Shown: positions 59,242-64,000 of the stretch, in pieces
How positions within the stretch are numbered: position 1 is the stretch's first letter
How the letters are laid out: each line of letters opens with the position of its first letter
Assembly: GCA_965216395.1 (NCBI GenBank)
Contig: OZ244156.1
Coordinates: 1,488,001 to 1,552,000, forward strand
Direction: 5' to 3'
Source of the DNA: CAZBXD01 sp965216395
GTDB taxonomy: Bacteria; Pseudomonadota; Alphaproteobacteria; Micavibrionales; SZUA-601
DNA: 64,000 bases
The notes under the pieces: model-generated
The model's input: only the letters and a program-made list of their open reading frames with translations
Databases searched by the model: none
Told to the model about the DNA's origin: nothing
Translations under genes and position numbers: made by a program

Positions 59242-59906
59242 TGATGATCGCCCAAGATCATCAACACGCGATTGATTTAGTTTGGGATTATCTGTGCCTG
59301 AAATACCCTCTCAAAAAAGCCAAAATTGGTATTGCCTTTGGCAGTTATGATCTGAAAACACCGGCTTATCTGGCTGATCTGTATCATCAGGGATATTGTG
59401 AAAACATTATTTGTTCGGGCGGTTTGGGACGCGATACCAGTGGTGTTTTTGAAAAATCAGAAGCGGTACTTTATCGCGATGTTTTGCTGAAAAACAATGT
59501 GCCCGATGATGTGATTATATTGGAAAATAAATCCACCAATAGTGGTGAAAATATCCTTTTCACTAGGGCTTTGCTAGAAAGTTATGGCTGGGCAAATGAA
59601 GATTTATTATTAGTCCATAAACCCTATATGACGCGTCGCCTTTATGCAGCGTTTCGCCAGCGCTGGCCTGAAAAACAGAATTTTATGGTTGCGGGACAAC
59701 CCTTAACCTTTCAAGACTATTTAAAGAAAACTACCGATTATGGCCAAACAAAACTTATTTCTATGTTGGTGGGTGATTTGCAACGAATTATGCTTTACGC
59801 CAAAGCGCCGTATTTTTATCAAATCCCCCAAGAAATTCCCGCGGCTGTTATGCAAGCCTATCACCATCTGATCGATCAAGGCTATACGAGTGAGATGATC
59901 ACTTGA
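59241..59906 (+). CDS. YdcF/ElyC-like (DUF218) protein
   Basis: A 221-residue protein of the DUF218 superfamily. It keeps the Rossmann-like signs GIAFGSYD, CSGGLGRDTSG, the acidic Lys/Ser segment ENKSTNSGENI, and the strand LLLVHKPYMTRRLYAAF. No signal peptide or membrane helix, so it is a soluble form like YdcF, whose biochemical role is unclear. The start codon overlaps the ispA stop. Confidence 0.8.
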   Translation: MMIAQDHQHAIDLVWDYLCLKYPLKKAKIGIAFGSYDLKTPAYLADLYHQGYCENIICSGGLGRDTSGVFEKSEAVLYRDVLLKNNVPDDVIILENKSTNSGENILFTRALLESYGWANEDLLLVHKPYMTRRLYAAFRQRWPEKQNFMVAGQPLTFQDYLKKTTDYGQTKLISMLVGDLQRIMLYAKAPYFYQIPQEIPAAVMQAYHHLIDQGYTSEMIT

Positions 59907-59917
59907 CAAAAGGTCAA
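59903..59917. repeat. Inverted repeat before a small gene
   Basis: TTGAC-AAAAG-GTCAA, a perfect 5-bp arm palindrome at the end of the YdcF-like gene and 47 nt before the next start. TTGACA here could double as a -35 box. May be an operator. Confidence 0.35.
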
Positions 59918-59963
59918 AACCGCTTTACTGATTTAATATGGTAACTATATGAGGTGAGTCGTG

Positions 59964-60215
59964 ATGGCCTTAGATGAAGAAAAAATCCAAAAAGTGATTG
60001 ATGCAGGCGATAAATTTATCGAAAAATTCTTTGCTTATAAGACGGTTTATAAAAAAGCCATTGAAAATGTTGGGGAGGTGCTCGATAAAGCTATTGTAAA
60101 TCGGCAGGCTAATCCAAAATTAAAACTGCCGGAGCAGTGGGACTACTTTAGTAATGACCTAGATATTTATATTGATGCATCTTTAAAAAATCGGTCTATG
60201 AAAATGTCCGCTTAG
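59964..60215 (+). CDS. Small hypothetical protein
   Basis: An 83-residue unknown protein, helical and Lys-rich (FIEKFFAYKTVYKKAIENVG), soluble. GAGGTG lies 7 nt before the ATG at 59964; an adjacent GTG at 59961 is a less likely start. No recognised domain. Confidence 0.6.
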   Translation: MALDEEKIQKVIDAGDKFIEKFFAYKTVYKKAIENVGEVLDKAIVNRQANPKLKLPEQWDYFSNDLDIYIDASLKNRSMKMSA

Positions 60216-60257
60216 CGTTTAGCGCTCTCCATAGAAGCAACGCAAGAAAATGTGAAT

Positions 60258-60656
60258 ATGTTTCGCATCAATACAGATCGTTTGATGACATATGTTATCG
60301 CTGAGTCTGATACAAGCTATAAGAATCGTATGAATGAAATTGTTTATACTAGCAATCATCTTATTTTGAAAACCAAGCACAACCCTTTAAGCAATTCAAA
60401 ATTACAAGATGAATTAATACAAAATCATGCGATGTTCGAACTTATTTCTCAAGATAGTAAAGGTACGGCTTATGAGCTAGATCAAATGAAGGAGATAATG
60501 AAAGAATGTGAGGGCAAAGATCCAATGGATGCTTTTTCATATCGAGAAGAGCTTTCTAAAAAAAGAAAAGAAAATATTTCCTCTATCATTGAAGCATATA
60601 ATCAAGTGCGTGGGACCAATTATTCACCCGCTACGCTTTTATATGCGAAGTTATAA
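60258..60656 (+). CDS. Hypothetical protein
   Basis: A 132-residue unknown soluble, charged, helical protein. Its C-terminal part (FSYREELSKKRKENISSII, then YNQVRGTNYSPATLL) resembles that of the next gene, so the two may be paralogues. The start is uncertain: ATG at 60258 or GTG at 60252; no Shine-Dalgarno sequence is seen. Confidence 0.6.
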   Translation: MFRINTDRLMTYVIAESDTSYKNRMNEIVYTSNHLILKTKHNPLSNSKLQDELIQNHAMFELISQDSKGTAYELDQMKEIMKECEGKDPMDAFSYREELSKKRKENISSIIEAYNQVRGTNYSPATLLYAKL

Positions 60657-60678
60657 TTTTGGTTGAAAAGTTTTTTAT

Positions 60679-61197
60679 ATGAATAAGAAAGAGATTGAAT
60701 TAACGAAAAAACTCATTGCCCTTGATGATCGAGTTATCCTGTCAGGTCTGAAAATTTATAGAAATCAAAGCTGCCTTTATGAAACTAAAAATCAATATAG
60801 TCATAAAACACATTTTTTAAACTTGTGCTCTTTTGTATTTTTTCAAGTGACTCAAGGATGTTGGTTAAAAAATAGCTTTGAAAAGAATTCAAATCAATCG
60901 GATCAAATATTTCAAAAATTGGGATATCAATGGAACGATGACGAAAGTCATTTTCAAAGATATGCAGAGCATCTTGTTAAACTTAAAGATAGTAGTTCGG
61001 AAGATGTTGCTGAAGAATTTCAAGCTAACTTAGATATTTTTAAAGCTATTCATAACCATCCTTTCAGTTATTACGAACGTACCAAAAACCGAGAAGGTCA
61101 TAAAGAATATATTTCTTCTATGACGAAGGATTTGAATGATGCGATTGAAGATTATAATCAAAGGCGCGGTAAAAACATAACGCTTTTGAAATTTTAA
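60679..61197 (+). CDS. Hypothetical protein
   Basis: A 172-residue unknown protein. The C-terminal part FSYYERTKNREGHKEYISS and IEDYNQRRGKNITLLKF is similar in layout to the gene just upstream. An internal Cys-containing, Phe-rich stretch (HFLNLCSFVFFQVTQG) is hydrophobic but too short and polar-flanked to be called a membrane helix. A hairpin terminator follows the stop. Confidence 0.6.
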   Translation: MNKKEIELTKKLIALDDRVILSGLKIYRNQSCLYETKNQYSHKTHFLNLCSFVFFQVTQGCWLKNSFEKNSNQSDQIFQKLGYQWNDDESHFQRYAEHLVKLKDSSSEDVAEEFQANLDIFKAIHNHPFSYYERTKNREGHKEYISSMTKDLNDAIEDYNQRRGKNITLLKF

Positions 61198-61200
61198 AGA

Positions 61201-61231
61201 AAAAACTGAGCCCGTTGCGGCGCTCAGTTTG
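61201..61231. terminator. Bidirectional terminator
   Basis: Stem AACTGAGC with GCTCAGTT, plus an inner CCG-TTG-CGG. The A-run on the left gives a good T-run on the minus strand, so it mainly ends the epimerase-like gene at 61263; it also follows the plus-strand gene stop at 61197. Confidence 0.85.
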
Positions 61232-61262
61232 GTTCTTATGATCTTACCCTTTTTTAAATTTT

Positions 61263-61841
61263 TTAAGCGAAAACAGTGTGCCCTGTATAATAAGGCAAGG
61301 CGGCTTCGCTGATATCTTTTAATTGGGGATAGCTGTTTTCACGATCACTGACAAGCGGGCATGTAAGCGGCCAGTCAATCTTTAAATCACTATCATTCCA
61401 GAAGATCCCTGCGTCATCGTGTTTGTCACTAAAGCAAGATTGCTTGACATGAATATCGGCCACATCGCTGAGGGTGCAATATCCATAGGCAATCCCTGGG
61501 CTTAAATAGACTTGGCGGTTTTGGCCTTCTTCGATATCAATGGCAACCCATTTGCCAAAAGTTTTCGATTGCTGGCGCACATCCACCGCAACCAAATAAA
61601 CATGACCACGAATTACAGTGAAAAGTTCGGCTTTCTGCCCTGTTTTTTGGTATTGGAGGCCACGCAAAACACCTTTAAAAGAGCGAATATATTGATCTTC
61701 AACATAGCGTGTAGTAATCCCGTGTGCGGCATAGCTTGCCGCTTGATACCCAATTGTTTTTGAGCCACGCATATCACCAGATTTTTCTGGTTCTATAGTA
61801 ACAACACCTTCGATTTCGGTTGATTGAACGACGACACACAT
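61263..61841 (-). CDS. dTDP-4-dehydrorhamnose 3,5-epimerase-like protein, active site altered
   Basis: A 192-residue cupin protein with clear RmlC layout: SFKGVLRGLQYQKTGQKAEL, the strand VYLVAVDVRQQSKTFGKWV, YLSPGIAYGYCTLSD and IDWPL. In RmlC the first motif is normally RGLHxQ with the catalytic His, and the third FAHGF; here they are Gln and Tyr. The YKxT region reads VKQSCF. The enzyme is therefore unlikely to epimerise in the usual way. GGGGGAG precedes the ATG. No other rml genes are nearby. It may be a sugar-binding or altered-activity cupin. Confidence 0.8.
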   Translation of the reverse strand: MCVVVQSTEIEGVVTIEPEKSGDMRGSKTIGYQAASYAAHGITTRYVEDQYIRSFKGVLRGLQYQKTGQKAELFTVIRGHVYLVAVDVRQQSKTFGKWVAIDIEEGQNRQVYLSPGIAYGYCTLSDVADIHVKQSCFSDKHDDAGIFWNDSDLKIDWPLTCPLVSDRENSYPQLKDISEAALPYYTGHTVFA

Positions 61842-61962
61842 AACGTTAACTCCCCCACATAAATATAATTTTTTATATCTTATCTTTGAGTGACGATTCT
61901 CATCACTTGTGATTTATTTATACAGGGCGAGTTTTAAAATCTGTTTAACATGCGACAAAATT

Positions 61963-62976
61963 TTATTGGGTTATGAGCGAAAACGGGCGGGCATGATAAG
62001 ATTTATCTTGAATAAAGGGCATAAAATTTAAGGTATCATGCGGTTTATAATCAATATCTGCCGAATAAAGAGAAAGACTTTCAATAGGTGAAAATTTCTT
62101 TTTAAATTGATCTAACCCTGCGCGTTCAGACCCGCCACGATTGAGATATTGAATACCTTTATCATATAAAATACGACAGGTTAAAACCATTTGATATTCA
62201 GACATGCCACGAATGTGAATATCCACCAGATTCGCCAATAAATTGGCGTAAGGTCCTTTAATTTGATCCCAAATACTAAATCCGCTGATTCGGTTGCCAT
62301 ATTTAATGACAAACCCATCAAAAAGATCCGGGTGTTTTTCAATGGTTTGAAAGAGAAATTGATAAAATTCAGCGTTTCCACTGTCAAAGCGGTCATTATA
62401 TAAAATCTGATTCCCTTCCCAATATTTTGTACATGCTTTTAAATATTTTATGGCGTGATCACTATGAATAGGGATTAATTGAATATCTGTTTCATTTATT
62501 TTACGAATCTTTTGCCGTATATTTCTGAAATTGGCACCGTCTAAATAACTGACTTGTTTTGTGTCTAGAATATGAACTGGATATTGCCAATCTAAATCTT
62601 TCTCAGCAACTTGTCGAACTTCAAAAGCAGAATTTGACGTTAGATATTGAGCAACTTGGGCGATTTCTGAAGCTTCAAAACGGGCTAATTTTACCTTGAA
62701 TTGTTGGTGGTTAATATGTTCAATCATTGAAGCGATTAACTGGCCATTTTTATATTTTTGTGAGCCAATTTCGGGAAATATTAGTAAGGTATTTTTAATA
62801 TTGGGGTGTTGGCACATCACAGATATAGTCTGTTTTCCTTGGCAAATCCAAGCCCCCCGCCGACCCGTTAATGCGTAATAAGCAGGTGAATAAATAAAAC
62901 TATCACCATTATTGTCGGGATGATTTCTATTAGCAATGGCAGCTTTAAGATTATTAAAATTGGCCGAATGAATCAC
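61963..62976 (-). CDS. DUF2156-like GNAT-fold protein
   Basis: A 337-residue protein with the layout of the DUF2156 (lysyltransferase C-terminal-like) GNAT fold. Typical points are the YLDGANFRNIRQKIRKINE helix (about 144-162), the acyl-lobe strands FDGFVIKYGNRISGFSIWD, and YLNRGGSERAGLDQFKKKF (about 285-303), which matches the family's late Gly/Lys motif. It starts with GTG at 62976; TATGAT lies 8 nt upstream, compatible with a leaderless transcript. Substrate unknown. Confidence 0.7.
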   Translation of the reverse strand: MIHSANFNNLKAAIANRNHPDNNGDSFIYSPAYYALTGRRGAWICQGKQTISVMCQHPNIKNTLLIFPEIGSQKYKNGQLIASMIEHINHQQFKVKLARFEASEIAQVAQYLTSNSAFEVRQVAEKDLDWQYPVHILDTKQVSYLDGANFRNIRQKIRKINETDIQLIPIHSDHAIKYLKACTKYWEGNQILYNDRFDSGNAEFYQFLFQTIEKHPDLFDGFVIKYGNRISGFSIWDQIKGPYANLLANLVDIHIRGMSEYQMVLTCRILYDKGIQYLNRGGSERAGLDQFKKKFSPIESLSLYSADIDYKPHDTLNFMPFIQDKSYHARPFSLITQ

Positions 62977-63088
62977 GATATTTTATCATAAGTTGTTAAT
63001 TGAATACATATATAACCATAGGTTGTGTTATAAATACAAGAATAAACGACATGGGAAGATGATTCTTCATAGGATTCATGACGCACAA

Positions 63089-63718
63089 TTAATCAATGAT
63101 TTGAGCTTGGTTCCAAAGATAGTCAAAACGTTGTCTTTCAGATTTTGCGGCGTTTTCACTTTGGATAATGATAATCATCTTCTCTTCCCACAATTTAATC
63201 GCGATTTTGTCGCCATAGACAAAAGTGGGTGAAAGCGCTGTGAAAACTTCTGGTTTAAGCCAACGATAACAGGTTTTCGGTTGAATAAACGTATCATCTC
63301 CCTCACAAGCGAGTAAGCGTTCGGTGATATTATGGGCTTTTAATCGTTCCAGATGTTCAAGGATGCCACTGGAATTATCCTTAAGAACACGTTTTTCATC
63401 CACATTATTAATCAGAACTTCGCCCCCTGTCTCTTTCAGTGTTTCAAAAATATCGTCCCAGAGTTGTTTATTCGCTGAATAGCCCTTTAATACTGTGACC
63501 GATTCATGTTTTTTGCCGACGCTATAGGGTGTTGGAAATTCAATATTCGCTTTTTCAAATGCTTCACGTATCAGTTGTAATGACGCATATTTTGTATCAG
63601 CTAAACCGCGTTCAAAATTATTAATCGCGGTTTTTGATAAACCGGTTTTGTCAGCCAAATTTTGTTGTGTCCAATTAAGGAGCCCGCGTGCGGCGCGACA
63701 TTGTTCGATGGTAATCAT
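63089..63718 (-). CDS. XRE-family regulator with TrmB-like sensor domain
   Basis: A 209-residue regulator. The N-terminal HTH is typical XRE: AARGLLNWTQQNLADKTGLS, KTAINNFERG (residues 10-40). The C-terminal part (about 100-205) has GEVLINNVDEKR, TCYRWLKPEVF, FVYGDKIAIKLWEEKMIIII and a final RFDYLWNQA, a pattern I associate with sensor domains of TrmB-type regulators. The ligand is unknown. Pairing these two domains is not common, but domain assignment of the second is inference. Confidence 0.75.
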   Translation of the reverse strand: MITIEQCRAARGLLNWTQQNLADKTGLSKTAINNFERGLADTKYASLQLIREAFEKANIEFPTPYSVGKKHESVTVLKGYSANKQLWDDIFETLKETGGEVLINNVDEKRVLKDNSSGILEHLERLKAHNITERLLACEGDDTFIQPKTCYRWLKPEVFTALSPTFVYGDKIAIKLWEEKMIIIIQSENAAKSERQRFDYLWNQAQIID

Positions 63719-63786
63719 AGATTTTTTATAAGCTATACTTGTTTAAATATCAACTACAATTGAATTAAATATGTTTCTATAAATTT

Positions 63787-64000
63787 TTACGAGATCGATT
63801 CGTGAATGCGTTTTCGTTCAGCCCTTGATATATGGGGGTTTTCAATAATGATACAGGTTTTATCTAATGGGTAATAATAAGCAACCCTATATCCATAGCA
63901 CAGGGTTACCATATTTTTGTTAATAGCGACCCTATCATGAATATGATACTTCATCTTTTGTTTTTTCAGGCGTAATAAACCTGTCTTAAAAGAACGGTTC
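63787..64000 (-). CDS. Hypothetical protein, 5' end cut by window edge
   Basis: An open minus-strand frame running off the right end; about 70 residues are visible. It reads FKTGLLRLKKQKMKYHIHDR and continues INKNMVTLCYGYRVAYYYPL to a stop after ERKRIHESIS. It is basic with a strand-rich middle. An internal ATG at 63954 could be the start, but the frame stays open beyond. No family recognised. Confidence 0.45.
   Translation of the reverse strand, partial: NRSFKTGLLRLKKQKMKYHIHDRVAINKNMVTLCYGYRVAYYYPLDKTCIIIENPHISRAERKRIHESIS

Noticed and set aside
1..64000. tRNA, rRNA, CRISPR, prophage or transposon sequences
   Set aside because: I looked for tRNA arm motifs, repeat-spacer patterns and transposase or integrase proteins in gaps and frames and saw none.

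Overview
This 64 kb window is a chromosomal segment of an alphaproteobacterium. The evidence is the gene order hemH, hemJ, rho, mnmE, mnmG, rsmG, parA, parB, holA, lptE, leuS and a DUF3576 lipoprotein gene, which is typical of the origin-proximal region in that class. Further support comes from three perfect parS sites inside mnmE, mnmG and rsmG, from a GapR (DUF2312) gene, and from a three-subunit proton-translocating transhydrogenase. The DNA is moderately AT-rich. I cannot fix the lineage below class; the many unrecognised small genes suggest a poorly sampled, deep-branching group. No rRNA, tRNA, CRISPR array, transposase or phage gene was seen.

Layout. 1-12.8 kb: heme genes, rho, tRNA-modification genes and the chromosome partition genes with parS sites. 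12.8-21.3 kb: small membrane proteins, holA, lptE, a block of unknown proteins and lipoproteins, leuS and DUF3576. 21.3-28.1 kb: a strongly expressed porin and the cell-shape genes mreB, mreC, mreD and mrdA. 28.1-30.8 kb: comF, argR and an ABC1 kinase. 30.8-34.2 kb: three tandem paralogues of unknown function. 34.3-41.6 kb: a transhydrogenase operon split by an aldehyde dehydrogenase and three membrane-anchored solute-binding proteins. 41.6-46 kb: unknown genes, a hydrolase and two kinase-like proteins. 46-54.5 kb: uvrA, ferredoxin, mnmA, an orphan DotI/IcmL-like protein and gapR, mixed with unknown small genes. 54.5-60 kb: an ABC exporter, rsmE, ubiA, xseB, ispA and a YdcF-like gene. 60-64 kb: unknown genes, a degenerate dTDP-sugar epimerase, a DUF2156 protein and an XRE regulator.

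The main pattern is that lineage-specific small genes sit between almost every pair of conserved core genes. Many carry their own promoter with the upstream box TTGACATAA. In five cases (one with TTGACG) the start codon lies 29-30 nt after the -35 box, which implies leaderless mRNA. In a second set the gap is 56-62 nt and a Shine-Dalgarno sequence is usually present. The most novel protein observation is a tandem pair of RNB-fold (RNase II/R-like) proteins. Both copies have exchanged the catalytic Asp set in the same way (D-x5-C-x-E-Q in place of D-x5-D-x-D-D), which suggests a conserved non-nuclease function. Other unexplained sets are the three-paralogue cluster, the kinase-like pair, two unlinked two-membrane-segment paralogues, and a candidate regulated small RNA upstream of the ferredoxin gene.
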